DNA of 64,000 nt from Morganella morganii (GCF_019242955.1 NZ_CP066129.1:682001-746000), one strand, 5' to 3'. Counted from the stretch's first letter, positions 52,792 through 62,296 are shown. A program made the numbers and translations. Notes: generated from the sequence alone by a model not told the origin.

Positions 52792-53685
52792 ATGGATCAA
52801 AAACAAATTAATGACATCGTACGCAGCGTGATGGCTCAGATGGGACACACGGGCGAAAACGTACAGGCGGTTGCCGCGGCAACGCAGGCTGTGCTGAATC
52901 AGGGTAGTACGTCTGCTGAATCCGTTGAGTGGGATCTCGGTTCACCGGAAGCAAAACAGTGGATCGGCGTGCAGAATCCGCACCGTGCGGAAGTGTTACA
53001 GGAACTGCGTAACAGCACCGGTTCCCGTGTCTGCTCCGGCCGTGCCGGTGTGCGTCCGCGTACCCAGAGCCTGCTGCGCTTCCTGGCTGACCACTCGCGC
53101 TCCAAAGATACCGTTCTGAAAGAAGTCCCGGCGGAATGGGTGAAAAAACAGAACCTGCTGGAATTACAGTCTGAAATCACAGACAAAAACCAGTATCTGA
53201 CCCGTCCGGATATGGGCCGTATTCTGAACAAAGAATCCATCGAACTGCTGAAAACCAAGTGTGTGCAGGCGCCGGATGTGCAGGTCATTATCTCTGATGG
53301 TCTGTCCACCGATGCGATTACTGCAAACTACGACGAAATTCTGCCGCCGCTGATGAAAGGTCTGGAGCAGTCCGGTCTGAAAGTGGGCACGCCGTTCTTT
53401 GTCCGTTACGGCCGCGTGAAAATTGAAGACCAGGCCGGTGAAGTGCTCGGCGCGAAAGTGGTTATCCTGCTGGTGGGCGAACGTCCGGGGCTGGGTCAGT
53501 CTGAAAGCCTCTCCTGCTACGCGGTGTACTCACCGACAGTGGCGGGCACGGTGGAAGCAGACCGTACCTGTATCTCGAACATTCACCGCGCGGGTACACC
53601 ACCGGTGGAAGCTGCCGCAGTTATCGTCGATTTAGCCAAACGCATGCTGGAGCAGAAAGCATCCGGTATCAACATGAACCGTTAA
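52792..53685 (+). CDS. eutC: Ethanolamine ammonia-lyase, small subunit EutC
   Basis: EutC completes the adenosylcobalamin site of ethanolamine ammonia-lyase. The 297-residue protein starts with an amphipathic helix [19 protein letters not shown] that resembles the N-terminus of EutE, and both are likely encapsulation signals. The catalytic part has [20 protein letters not shown] and the C-terminal [19 protein letters not shown]. Confidence 0.95.
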   Translation: MDQKQINDIVRSVMAQMGHTGENVQAVAAATQAVLNQGSTSAESVEWDLGSPEAKQWIGVQNPHRAEVLQELRNSTGSRVCSGRAGVRPRTQSLLRFLADHSRSKDTVLKEVPAEWVKKQNLLELQSEITDKNQYLTRPDMGRILNKESIELLKTKCVQAPDVQVIISDGLSTDAITANYDEILPPLMKGLEQSGLKVGTPFFVRYGRVKIEDQAGEVLGAKVVILLVGERPGLGQSESLSCYAVYSPTVAGTVEADRTCISNIHRAGTPPVEAAAVIVDLAKRMLEQKASGINMNR

Positions 53686-53698
53686 CGGGGAACTGAAT

Positions 53699-54358
53699 AT
53701 GCCTGCATTAGATCTTATCCGGCCGAACGTGACAGCGATGCGTCTTATCGCCAATGCACACGAAGACTTCTGCCGTGAACTGAAGTTACCGAAACACATC
53801 CGCAGCCTGGGCCTTATTACTGTTGACTCTGATGATGTTGCGTATATCGCCGCTGACGAAGCGACCAAACAAGCCCTGGTGGAAGTGGTTTACGGACGTT
53901 CCCTGTATGCAGGGGCGTCAAACTCACCGTCACCGACCGCCGGTGAAGTGATGATTATCCTCGGTGGTCCTAACCCGGCAGAAGTGCGTGCGGGTCTGGA
54001 TTCCATGATGGCAACGATTGAGTCAGGCCCTGCTTTTCAGTGGGCGAATGACAAAGAAGATACGGCATTCCTGGCGCATCTGATCTCCCGTACCGGTTCT
54101 TACCTGTCTGACGGCGACAAAATCAGACACGGTGATCCGATTGCCTATCTGGTGGCACCGCCGCTGGAAGCGACCTTCGGGATCGATGCCGCACTGAAAG
54201 CGGCTGACGTGCAGCTGGCAACCTATGTGCCGCCTCCGTCAGAAACCAACTACTCAGCCGCCTTCCTGACCGGCAGCCAGGCAGCATGTAAAGCCGCCTG
54301 TGATGCATTCAGTGAAGCCGTTCTGGATATCGCGCGCAACCCGATTCAGCGCGCCTGA
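53699..54358 (+). CDS. eutL: Microcompartment shell protein EutL
   Basis: EutL is a trimeric shell protein with two circularly permuted BMC domains, and its central pore can open and close. The 219-residue product matches the usual length. It is followed by a hairpin and then eutK. Confidence 0.95.
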   Translation: MPALDLIRPNVTAMRLIANAHEDFCRELKLPKHIRSLGLITVDSDDVAYIAADEATKQALVEVVYGRSLYAGASNSPSPTAGEVMIILGGPNPAEVRAGLDSMMATIESGPAFQWANDKEDTAFLAHLISRTGSYLSDGDKIRHGDPIAYLVAPPLEATFGIDAALKAADVQLATYVPPPSETNYSAAFLTGSQAACKAACDAFSEAVLDIARNPIQRA

Positions 54359-54377
54359 GTCCGGGGATACCCGACGT

Positions 54378-54414
54378 CATTCAGGACGCAGCCAACGAAC
54401 CTGCGGTCTGAATG
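54378..54414 (+). repeat. Hairpin between eutL and eutK
   Basis: The arms CATTCAGGACGCAG and CTGCGGTCTGAATG pair over 12 of 14 positions around a 9-base loop. No T-run follows, so a role in mRNA processing or stability is more likely than termination. Confidence 0.5.
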
Positions 54415-54458
54415 AATAAGGGTATAGTCAGTTCAGTCATTAACACAGGAGATAGGCC

Positions 54459-55025
54459 ATGATCGATTCACTGGGATTACTGGAAGTATACGGCCTGGTG
54501 TCCGGCATTGATGCGGCGGATGCGATGCTGAAGTCGGCCAATGTCCGCATCCTTAACTATGAAATGGTGATCCCGGGGATGGTGACGCTTGTTGTTGAGG
54601 GCGATCTGGCGGCGTGCCGTGCGGCGGTGGATGCGGGGATTGCTGCGGCAACCCGCACCGGTAAAGTGATTGGCCATAAGGTCATCGGTCGTCCGGATGG
54701 TGATACCGAATGGCTGGTCACCGGTTTCAGCGGTGTGCCGGTTAAGGTAAAACCGCAGTCTCCGGCACCGGTACCGGCGTCTGAACCGGCTCCGGCTCCG
54801 GCCGCGACGGCAGTGTCTGCTGCCGCCCCGGATGCGGATGCCATGATGACGTTTGCCGCTGAAGCCAAACACCGCCACGGCGTGACCGCCGGAGAAGCGG
54901 CCATGCATTTCAGCTGCCTGATAGAGGACAGTCGTGATGTGCTGGAGAACCTGTTTAAGCAGGGTAAACTGCGCAAACGCGGCAGCCGCTACCGGGTAAA
55001 ACAGGAGGGAAACCGCGATGAGTAA
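54459..55025 (+). CDS. eutK: Microcompartment protein EutK with C-terminal helix-turn-helix-like domain
   Basis: EutK joins one BMC domain (residues 1-85) to a C-terminal winged-helix-like domain (about residues 128-188, basic, LFKQGKLRKRGSRYRVKQ). The linker is Ala/Pro-rich (APVPASEPAPAPAATAVS). At 188 residues it is somewhat longer than the Salmonella protein, mostly in the linker. The basic tail suggests nucleic-acid binding, as proposed for the family. It overlaps the pduS-like gene by eight bases. Confidence 0.92.
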   Translation: MIDSLGLLEVYGLVSGIDAADAMLKSANVRILNYEMVIPGMVTLVVEGDLAACRAAVDAGIAAATRTGKVIGHKVIGRPDGDTEWLVTGFSGVPVKVKPQSPAPVPASEPAPAPAATAVSAAAPDADAMMTFAAEAKHRHGVTAGEAAMHFSCLIEDSRDVLENLFKQGKLRKRGSRYRVKQEGNRDE

Positions 55026-56370
55026 TCTGATGCCGGGTCTGCATGAGTGCGGGCCCGAAATCATTCGTCAGCGTGTGCAGGATGCAGGGGTTGTCGGCGC
55101 AGGCGGGGCGGGTTTCCCGACCCACGTCAAGCTGGCGGCTGAGGCTGAAATTTATCTCGTCAATGCGGCTGAATGTGAGCCGCTTTTGCAGGTGGATCAG
55201 CAGCTGGCCGTTTGTGAGGCGGATGCGATGATCCGCGGTTTGCTCTATGCAATGCGTGCCACCGGGGCGAAAGAGGGCATTATTGCCATCAAAGGCAAGC
55301 ATCAGGCTGCTATTGATATCCTGAATGCCCGCGTGCCGGATTCTGTCCGTCTGCATATCCTGCCGGATGTCTATCCGGCCGGTGATGAAGTGATCACTAT
55401 CTGGCTGGCGACCGGCCGCCGTGTGCCGCCTGCGGCACTGCCGCTGTCTGTCGGTGTGGTGGTCAGCAATGTGCAGACCCTGATCAATGTGGCGTATGCC
55501 GTTGAACAGGAGCAGGCCGTGACACACCGCGTCTTAACAGTGAACGGCGCGGTTCATCATCCTGTTACCGTTTCCGTCCCGGTCGGCACCACACTGCGTG
55601 AAGTGCTGGCACTGGCAGGCGGAGCCACCATCAGTAACCCGGCGTATATCAACGGCGGGCCGATGATGGGCAAATTACAGACATCCCTTGATGATGCTGT
55701 GACCAAAACCACCGGCGGCTTATTAGTCCTGCCGGATGACCATATTTTAATTCAGCGCCGGACACGTTCGGAGCGCACGGTGATCAACCAGGCGCGCACC
55801 GTATGTGAACAGTGCGGAATGTGTACCGAGCTCTGCCCGCGTCATATGATCGGCCACGAACTGCCGCCGCATCTGATTGTCCGCGCGGTCGGTTATGAGC
55901 AGATCTCCGCGCCGTCAGCCGTCGTGGCTGCACTGACCTGTTCAGAATGTGCGATTTGCGAAGCCTGGTCCTGCCCGGTGGAAATCTCGCCGATGCGCCT
56001 CAATCAGATGCTGAAAGTGAAGCTGCGCGAAGAAGGGATCCGCTACGAAGGTGAACTGCGCCCGGAAGATCCGATGGCTCAGCACCGCATGCTGCCGGTC
56101 AAACGCCTGGTCCGCCGTCTGGAACTGACAGAATTCATGCACAAAGCGCCGATGGCCGATGAGATCTATGCGCCGCAACAGGTGATTATTCCGCTGCGCC
56201 AGCATATCGGAGCCCCGGCGGTGCCGGTTGTCAGTGAGGGGGATAAAGTCACGGCGGGCATGCTGATCGCCGCTATCCCGGAAAAAGCACTGGGTGCGCC
56301 GGTTCACGCCAGTATCAGTGGTGTGGTTCGTCATATTGACAGCACGGCTGTCACGATAGAGAAGGAATAA
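55018..56370 (+). CDS. pduS: PduS-like cobalamin reductase within the eut operon
   Basis: The 450-residue protein resembles PduS, an FMN- and iron-sulfur-containing cobalamin reductase with RnfC-like parts. Visible are the nucleotide-binding VGAGGAGFPTHVKL near residue 26, an SLBB-like middle part and two cysteine clusters: CEQCGMCTELC, and CSECAICEAWSCP about 45 residues later. It would supply cob(I)alamin to EutT. PduS normally belongs to the propanediol system; the usual Salmonella and E. coli eut operons lack it. The overlap with eutK shows it is an integrated member of this operon. Confidence 0.92.
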   Translation: MSNLMPGLHECGPEIIRQRVQDAGVVGAGGAGFPTHVKLAAEAEIYLVNAAECEPLLQVDQQLAVCEADAMIRGLLYAMRATGAKEGIIAIKGKHQAAIDILNARVPDSVRLHILPDVYPAGDEVITIWLATGRRVPPAALPLSVGVVVSNVQTLINVAYAVEQEQAVTHRVLTVNGAVHHPVTVSVPVGTTLREVLALAGGATISNPAYINGGPMMGKLQTSLDDAVTKTTGGLLVLPDDHILIQRRTRSERTVINQARTVCEQCGMCTELCPRHMIGHELPPHLIVRAVGYEQISAPSAVVAALTCSECAICEAWSCPVEISPMRLNQMLKVKLREEGIRYEGELRPEDPMAQHRMLPVKRLVRRLELTEFMHKAPMADEIYAPQQVIIPLRQHIGAPAVPVVSEGDKVTAGMLIAAIPEKALGAPVHASISGVVRHIDSTAVTIEKE

Positions 56371-56372
56371 CT

Positions 56373-56927
56373 ATGCACAGTGCAATTGCGATGGTGGAAC
56401 TGTCCAGCATCGCCAAAGGGATGGAAGTCACCGATTTTATGCTCAAAAGTGCGGAAGTCACGTTGCTGATGGGCAAAACCGTGTGTCCCGGCAAATATGT
56501 GGTGATGGTCGGCGGTGATGTTGCTGCCGCACAGCAGGCAATGCAGTGTGGTGTTGAAAAAGGCGGCGCACAGGTGGTGGATGAGTTTCTGCTCAGTAAT
56601 ATCCACCCGGACGTACTGCCCGCTATCGGCGGCGTGACGGATGTGAATGCCCGCGAAGCCGTCGGGGTCGTGGAAACCTTTAGTGTCGCGACCTGCATTG
56701 AAGCGGCGGATTTTGCTGTTAAAGCCGCCGGCGTCACGTTAATACGACTTCATATGGCGTATGGTATCGGGGGTAAATGTTACTTTGTGATGAGCGGCGA
56801 TGTTGCAGACGTCGAAACCGCCAAAAAAGCCGCATCACAAGTCGCCGCAGATAAAGGTGCGCTGGTTTACAGCATGGTCGTACCGAATCCTCATCCCGAT
56901 TTCTGGCAGCAATTGGTCGCTGGTTAA
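56373..56927 (+). CDS. pduT: PduT-like iron-sulfur shell protein within the eut operon
   Basis: PduT is a trimeric shell protein with two BMC domains that holds a 4Fe-4S cluster in its pore and is thought to pass electrons across the shell. The 184-residue product equals Salmonella PduT in length. A cysteine lies at residue 38 (GKTVCPGKY), the position that ligates the cluster. It starts two bases after pduS, which fits its proposed role as PduS electron partner. Confidence 0.93.
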   Translation: MHSAIAMVELSSIAKGMEVTDFMLKSAEVTLLMGKTVCPGKYVVMVGGDVAAAQQAMQCGVEKGGAQVVDEFLLSNIHPDVLPAIGGVTDVNAREAVGVVETFSVATCIEAADFAVKAAGVTLIRLHMAYGIGGKCYFVMSGDVADVETAKKAASQVAADKGALVYSMVVPNPHPDFWQQLVAG

Positions 56928-56962
56928 CATTTATGGCGGCCGTTCATTTTGGGGAAAGAATA

Positions 56963-57997
56963 ATGATGAAAAAAATCACACCAGATTTACATCACCTTAA
57001 TGATGAAGTGCCGCATGACCGCGATCTCAGACCTATCGTGATCGAGCAGAATTTTACACAACGTTATACCCATGATGCCTATGATCAGGCCTGTGCTATT
57101 ACGGCCTGGCAGCAGCTTTATGATCAGCTGACGCCGGGACGGTTTGAAGGTGAACTGACCGAAACCCTGTTTGACGGGCTTCAGGTGTTCCACGAATACA
57201 CCAATCTGTCTCTGCGCCAGTCCTGTATGGTCTGGCCGAATGCGTTCTGGTTCGGTATTCCCGGGGAGCAGCAGAATACCGGTTATATCGGCAATCAGAT
57301 GCTGTGCCGCCAGAAAATCGCGGTGCGTCCGGGCGGGAAAGAGTTTGAGCTGAGCACGCCGGATGACTATCACATCCAGGGGCTGGTGATCTCTCACGAT
57401 ATCCTGAAAAAACACTCGGTTGTGTTACAAAACCCGGAGCGGCTGATGAATCTGCTCAGCGAAAATCCGGCTGTGGGCGTGAACCCCTTCAAAAAAGAGG
57501 CGATCTGGCAGTATATCCGCCATGCCCTCTGGCACTCCAAAATTGAGCAGGAGCGCAACCGCACCGTCAGCCGTGTCCTGAGCCACAACCTGCTGACCGC
57601 ATTTCTCGGGTTACTGGAAGATGCCAGCACCGTGGCGGATGAGCACTACACCAATCGTGTGAACTACCTGAAACTGGTGTCCAAAGCCCGTGAGTATCTG
57701 TTTGAGAATGCCACCGAACCGGTGACTGTCCTCGAGCTGTGTAACGAGCTGTATGTCAGCCGCCGCACGCTGCAAAACGCTTTCCAGCAGGTACTCGGTA
57801 TTGGTCCGAATGCGTATCTGAAAACGATCCGCCTCAACGCTGTGCGCCGTGAACTGGTCAGCCCGTACTCAAAACAGACTACCGTCAAAGACGCGGCAAT
57901 GCAGTGGGGATTCTGGCATCTCGGGCAGTTCGCTACCGATTACCAGCGCCTGTTTAATGAAAAACCATCGGAGACGCTGAGCCGCCGTCTGATGTAG
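56963..57997 (+). CDS. eutR: AraC-family activator EutR
   Basis: EutR activates the eut operon when ethanolamine and cobalamin are both present. The 344-residue protein has an N-terminal effector part (WQQLYDQLTPGRFEGELTE, QSCMVWPNAFWFGIPG). The C-terminal AraC DNA-binding domain has two helix-turn-helix units (ELCNELYVSRRTLQNAFQQV and AAMQWGFWHLGQFATDYQRL). The start at 56963 follows GGGGAAAG. As the last gene of the operon it would raise its own level once induced. The conserved 13-bp element at the eut and cob promoters may be its site. Confidence 0.95.
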   Translation: MMKKITPDLHHLNDEVPHDRDLRPIVIEQNFTQRYTHDAYDQACAITAWQQLYDQLTPGRFEGELTETLFDGLQVFHEYTNLSLRQSCMVWPNAFWFGIPGEQQNTGYIGNQMLCRQKIAVRPGGKEFELSTPDDYHIQGLVISHDILKKHSVVLQNPERLMNLLSENPAVGVNPFKKEAIWQYIRHALWHSKIEQERNRTVSRVLSHNLLTAFLGLLEDASTVADEHYTNRVNYLKLVSKAREYLFENATEPVTVLELCNELYVSRRTLQNAFQQVLGIGPNAYLKTIRLNAVRRELVSPYSKQTTVKDAAMQWGFWHLGQFATDYQRLFNEKPSETLSRRLM

Positions 57998-58142
57998 TTT
58001 TGTCCCGCTTTCCGCTTTCTGACCTGCATCGTGCTGAGTTTTCCGGCAGGTCAGGGAGGCTGCACCTGCGTTATCATTGTAAAATCCCGTCACCGATCTC
58101 ATTTTTAGCATCTTGCTGTGAATATTCTCCATAAGAAGAATT

Positions 58143-58183
58143 TAAATATCCAATTAGTTCTATATTTATTAATTGGATATTTA
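58143..58183. promoter_or_regulatory. Long inverted repeat upstream of the asparaginase gene
   Basis: The arms TAAATATCCAATTA and TAATTGGATATTTA are perfect 14-bp inverted repeats separated by 13 AT-rich bases. They end 30 bp before the asparaginase start codon. This could be a two-site operator or a 5'UTR hairpin. Confidence 0.65.
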
Positions 58184-58213
58184 TAATTCTACTGAGCAAC
58201 GGAGTATTCAGGT

Positions 58214-59257
58214 ATGAAAAACCGCAACAAAATTCTGCTGTCCGCGTTGATATCTCTCTTTATGACCCCGGCGTTTGCACTTCCTTCCGTGACAGTTCTG
58301 GCCACCGGCGGCACGATTGCCGGCGGCGGTGAATCGTCGGTTTCGTCCGGCTATCAGGCCGGAAAAGTGGGAATCGATGCGCTGATTGATGCCGTACCGG
58401 AAGTCAAAGCACTGGCCGATATCAGTGGTGAGCAGATTGTGAATATCGGCTCACAGGATATGAATGACAAGGTGTGGCTGACGCTGGCACAGGAAATTAA
58501 CCGGACCTGTGATAAAACCGACGGATTCGTGATCACACACGGCACCGATACGCTGGAGGAAACCGCGTATTTTCTTGATCTGACGGTATCGTGCCGCAAA
58601 CCGGTTGTGCTGGTGGGGGCAATGCGTCCGTCCACCGCGCTGGGCGCGGATGGTCCGCTGAATCTCTATAATGCAGTGGTGCTGGCGACAGATAAACAGG
58701 CGGCCGATCGCGGTGTGCTGATGGTGATGAATGACAAGGTGATCAGCGGGCGTGATGTGGTCAAAATGAACACGACGGAAGTGCAGGCATTTGAAGCGGT
58801 GAATGCCGGTGATACCGGATTTATTCATAACGGTAAAGTGACCTATTATCAGGCCGCGCAACCACGTCAGGCCGGTGCGGTGTTTGATGTCAGTAAACTC
58901 AGCGAACTGCCGGAAGTCGGCATTGTTTATAATTATGCCAATGCGTCAGATGCGCCGGTAAAAGCCCTGCGGGACGAGGGAAATGCCGGGATTATCAGTG
59001 CCGGAGTGGGCAACGGTAATATGTATAAGGGTATTTTTGATGCATTAGCCGCGGCAGCCAAAGACGGTGTGGTGGTTGTCCGCGCCAGCCGGGTGCCAAC
59101 GGGCTATACCACCCGTAACGCAGAAGTGGATGATGACGCATACGGCTTTGTGGCTTCCGGCAGGCTGAATCCGCAAAAAGCCAGGGTGTTACTGCAACTG
59201 GCGCTGACACAAACCACTGATCCACAAAAAATTCAGTCACTCTTCGAAAAATATTAA
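58214..59257 (+). CDS. ansB: Periplasmic L-asparaginase type II
   Basis: Type II asparaginase hydrolyses asparagine to aspartate and ammonia in the periplasm. The 347-residue precursor has a signal peptide ending in TPAFA, after which the mature protein begins LPSVTVLATGGTIAGGG with the first catalytic threonine. The second active-site segment is VITHGTDTLEET. The gene is not part of the eut operon. A hairpin at 58019-58054 (9-bp perfect stem, no T-run) lies between eutR and the inverted repeat before this gene. The aspartate produced could be taken up by a DAACS carrier, by inference. Confidence 0.96.
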   Translation: MKNRNKILLSALISLFMTPAFALPSVTVLATGGTIAGGGESSVSSGYQAGKVGIDALIDAVPEVKALADISGEQIVNIGSQDMNDKVWLTLAQEINRTCDKTDGFVITHGTDTLEETAYFLDLTVSCRKPVVLVGAMRPSTALGADGPLNLYNAVVLATDKQAADRGVLMVMNDKVISGRDVVKMNTTEVQAFEAVNAGDTGFIHNGKVTYYQAAQPRQAGAVFDVSKLSELPEVGIVYNYANASDAPVKALRDEGNAGIISAGVGNGNMYKGIFDALAAAAKDGVVVVRASRVPTGYTTRNAEVDDDAYGFVASGRLNPQKARVLLQLALTQTTDPQKIQSLFEKY

Positions 59258-59274
59258 TTACGCGTTTTTTCAGA

Positions 59275-59310
59275 CCGCAACCCTCCGTATTCAGAGAGTT
59301 GCGGTTTTTT
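59275..59310 (+). terminator. Intrinsic terminator after ansB
   Basis: CCGCAACCCTC pairs with GAGAGTTGCGG (10 of 11) and is followed by six T. Confidence 0.85.
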
Positions 59311-59341
59311 ATTACCGGATCTGTTTTTATGTCATTGTTGT

Positions 59342-59355
59342 TATGTTATAACATA
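59342..59355. promoter_or_regulatory. Palindrome TATGTTATAACATA before the receptor gene
   Basis: A perfect 14-bp palindrome lies in the 341-bp gap between ansB and the TonB-dependent receptor. It is shorter than a Zur box and does not fit Fur well. An AT-rich, partly Fur-like stretch (AATGATAATTAAC) lies near 59390. The rest of the gap shows no credible gene and no clear cobalamin riboswitch. Confidence 0.3.
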
Positions 59356-59598
59356 TCAATTGATGGATTTAAGGAGATAGTTGTCATTAATGATAATTAA
59401 CAAATGAAACAAAAAAGACACAGCAACCCACAGGAATTTAAAGAAAAAAGGGGCTGAATCTGTCCGTATTCACAAAGCGGGAAAAAGAACTGTTCTCATA
59501 TTTACCCATTGAATTCGTTCAGTATATTGTCTGGTTCTGAGTCAGGGTGACTCTGTCTTCACGGCATGTATCACAACAAAATAATAAAAGAGAAAGGT

Positions 59599-61563
59599 AT
59601 GAAATCAGTTAAGTTTGCATTGGCACCGTTATCCGCCATGGTGCTGTTATCGTTCTGTGCACAGGCCGGAACACAGGGAAATAATGACGACACGATTATT
59701 GTCCGATCCTCCACGATTGAATCCACCACCGTTAATGAGCTGGCCGACTACGGGAATAAATTACAGGTTATTACCCGTGAGGAAATCCAGCGTTCAGGGC
59801 CGTCATCCGATTTAAACCAGGTATTACAGCAATATGTGCCGGGGTTATATGTTTCTCTGGGACAGGGGGCTTACGGTTACGGAAAATATTCTTTTATGGG
59901 CGGCCGTCCGGATGACACCTTAATTCTGATTGACGGCGTCCGTCTGAATAACCGCCTGTTCGGCGGGATCTATCTTGATACCCTGCCGCTGATTGCGATT
60001 GACCGCATCGAAGTGTTACAGGGGGCACAAAGTCTCTCCTTCGGTACTCAGGCGATCAGCGGTGTGATTAACATTGTCACCAAAAAGCCGACTTCAGAAG
60101 TGCTGTCCGGTGAATTCAGTGTCGGCGCGGATACGGATAAAGGCCGTTACGGTGAAGGGTATATCGAGAAAGCGTTTGATAACGATATCGGTAAAACCGG
60201 TCTGATGGCGTGGGTGACCCGCAGTAAATCAGATGGTTATCAGCCGTACCGTGACAGTGATTATAACGGAACGATTGGTCAGAAAAAACGTGGCTATGAC
60301 GTAACCTCTGTTGGTGTTCAGGTCACACAAACTATTGCGGATGCTGCGCAGTTACAGGGATTCTACCAGTATACGCAGGCGGATCTGGATATGGTGTCCC
60401 CGAACCATCACCGCCAGGCGATGAATAAACGAGATCACCATCTGGCGACGGTTTCCTTCGAGCACTTCCTGACACAGGACACCAGTTACTCCATCCGTGC
60501 ACATCTTAATGACTGGAACACCCGCTATGACCGCAGCCGTTATCTGGCTGACGGCTCTGTGGATATCCAGAATGACGATTCTTACTGGGGATTCCGCGAC
60601 TACGGTATTCAGGCGCAGGTCAAATCTTACCTGTTCGGGGATAATGAGTTTGTCCTCGGCACGGATAACCAGTGGTACAAAGGTAAAGATGAAGTCATGA
60701 AGATCGAAACAGATACCGCAAAAGCGAACGCTGTTTATCTTCAGGTACGTCCGGATGTGCCGGTGTTACCGGAACTGAAACCGAGTCTCGGTGTGCGTTA
60801 TGAGCGCTTTGAGGGCGGTCAGGATGCGACGGTCTGGATGGCGAGCACCAAATATGAAGTGAATGAAAAACTCAGTTTACGCGGCCAGGTGGGAACGGCA
60901 TTTAAACTGCCGAACGCAGAGCAGTTGTTTGTGAATGATGAAAGCAAGCAAACCATTGGTGATGCCAATCTGAAAGCGGAAACCAGTAAAAATATCGAAG
61001 CCGGATTTGATTATCTGACGCAGTGGGAAAACGGCGGAGCCTGGCAGTTCGGCGCAACAGCTTATGCGCGTGAAATCAATGATCTGATCACCACAGTGAA
61101 AGTCGGTAAATATGACAAATGGGTGAACGGTGACGGTGAAATCCGCACCAAAGGCGTGGTGCTCTCTACAAAACTGAACTTTGATGAATCCTGGTATGTC
61201 TCCGGGGATATCACCCGCAACTGGCTGGATACCAAAAATGGCGCGACACTCAACGACATCCCTGAGTTTTTTACCCGCGGCCGTGTCGGTTATGACGCCC
61301 CGGCGAAACAGTGGGGCGCGGAACTGGCTGCCCGTTATGTGGGGGAACTGAAATCCGGCAATGATACCTACGGCCACTACACCGTATTTGATGCCAGCGC
61401 CTGGCTGTATGTTGATCATGCGCAGCAGCATAAATTGACGCTGCTGGTGGAAAACCTCTTTGACCGCGATTATCCGGCGGGGCTGACCAGCAACGGCCTG
61501 GAAAAAGTGGATAACCTCGGTCGTCCGTTAACCGCTGAACTGCGTTATACCTACCGTTTCTGA
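59599..61563 (+). CDS. TonB-dependent outer-membrane receptor (BtuB-like)
   Basis: The 654-residue protein is a 22-strand beta-barrel receptor. It has a signal peptide ending in FCAQA, a TonB-box-like stretch DDTIIV at the mature N-terminus and a plug domain (YSFMGGRPDDTLILIDGV, ISGVINIVTKK). The C-terminal strand ends in phenylalanine (YTYRF), as needed for barrel assembly. I chose the start at 59599 because it follows AGAAAGG and gives the signal peptide directly. Its length and plug resemble BtuB and related corrinoid or metallophore receptors. The neighbouring binding-protein gene and the B12 context favour corrinoids, but iron compounds are possible. Confidence 0.85.
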   Translation: MKSVKFALAPLSAMVLLSFCAQAGTQGNNDDTIIVRSSTIESTTVNELADYGNKLQVITREEIQRSGPSSDLNQVLQQYVPGLYVSLGQGAYGYGKYSFMGGRPDDTLILIDGVRLNNRLFGGIYLDTLPLIAIDRIEVLQGAQSLSFGTQAISGVINIVTKKPTSEVLSGEFSVGADTDKGRYGEGYIEKAFDNDIGKTGLMAWVTRSKSDGYQPYRDSDYNGTIGQKKRGYDVTSVGVQVTQTIADAAQLQGFYQYTQADLDMVSPNHHRQAMNKRDHHLATVSFEHFLTQDTSYSIRAHLNDWNTRYDRSRYLADGSVDIQNDDSYWGFRDYGIQAQVKSYLFGDNEFVLGTDNQWYKGKDEVMKIETDTAKANAVYLQVRPDVPVLPELKPSLGVRYERFEGGQDATVWMASTKYEVNEKLSLRGQVGTAFKLPNAEQLFVNDESKQTIGDANLKAETSKNIEAGFDYLTQWENGGAWQFGATAYAREINDLITTVKVGKYDKWVNGDGEIRTKGVVLSTKLNFDESWYVSGDITRNWLDTKNGATLNDIPEFFTRGRVGYDAPAKQWGAELAARYVGELKSGNDTYGHYTVFDASAWLYVDHAQQHKLTLLVENLFDRDYPAGLTSNGLEKVDNLGRPLTAELRYTYRF

Positions 61564-61575
61564 GGACACTGAGCT

Positions 61576-62295
61576 ATGGGAAAGAATGTCACACTGTATC
61601 TGAATACGTTGCAGAATGACGCGTGCTTACCGGCCGGTTTCTGGCTGTCGCTCAGTGAGAGAGGCTTTCCCGGTGATACCGCCTGCTGTGCAGACAGCGG
61701 GGCGGTATTACATCAGCTGGGAGAAACAGTCACACAGGATACCCGTTGTGTCCTGCTTATGGTACTGACCGATCCGGCGCAATCCGGTGAAAAACTGATG
61801 TCCCTGATATCGGAACTGGTTCAGGCGATTGCGGAGCATTACCCGCAGTTACGGGTATTCCGGAGTTTGTGTGTACTTACCGGGGCGGATGCGGCAGCGG
61901 ATGCCAAACAGGCCGGTGATGTGATGACGGAACTGGAAAAACAGTCAAACAGCCGTGAGCCGAAAGCAGAATCGAATCCGAACTGGGAAAAAACGCCGCC
62001 GTACCGCTATCACCTGTTCTTCTGTATGGGGCCGCGCTGTGTCTGCCGCGGGGCTAAATCGCTGCTGACGCAGCTGCGCCATCAGCTGGCGGCACGCAAC
62101 CTGTTTGAAAATGAAAACGGTGTGCTGCTGACCCGATCGCACTGCCAGTATCCCTGCAATCAGGGGCCGCTGGTCACGGTTTATCCGGATAATTTATGGT
62201 ATCGCCTGACCACGCCGGAAGAGATCCATCTGTTTGTGTCTGAGCAGATAGAACAGGGAAGAGTGGTGCCGTCATTGCTGGCGGAGCACAAATAA
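61576..62295 (+). CDS. Thioredoxin-fold 2Fe-2S ferredoxin-like protein
   Basis: The 239-residue protein has a C-terminal 2Fe-2S domain with cysteines at 150, 155, 190 and 194. The spacing C-x4-C-x34-C-x3-C is nearly that of the NuoE-type thioredoxin-like ferredoxins. A fifth cysteine lies at 157. The N-terminal 120 residues show no motif I recognise. No signal peptide is visible, so it is probably cytoplasmic. Between a receptor gene and a periplasmic binding protein gene it may reduce an imported corrinoid or other metal complex; this is inference. Confidence 0.75.
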   Translation: MGKNVTLYLNTLQNDACLPAGFWLSLSERGFPGDTACCADSGAVLHQLGETVTQDTRCVLLMVLTDPAQSGEKLMSLISELVQAIAEHYPQLRVFRSLCVLTGADAAADAKQAGDVMTELEKQSNSREPKAESNPNWEKTPPYRYHLFFCMGPRCVCRGAKSLLTQLRHQLAARNLFENENGVLLTRSHCQYPCNQGPLVTVYPDNLWYRLTTPEEIHLFVSEQIEQGRVVPSLLAEHK

Positions 62296-62296
62296 G

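Noticed and set aside
59342-59355. Zur or Fur box before the receptor gene
   Set aside because: The palindrome lacks the central bases of a Zur box and does not fit the 19-bp Fur consensus well enough to name.
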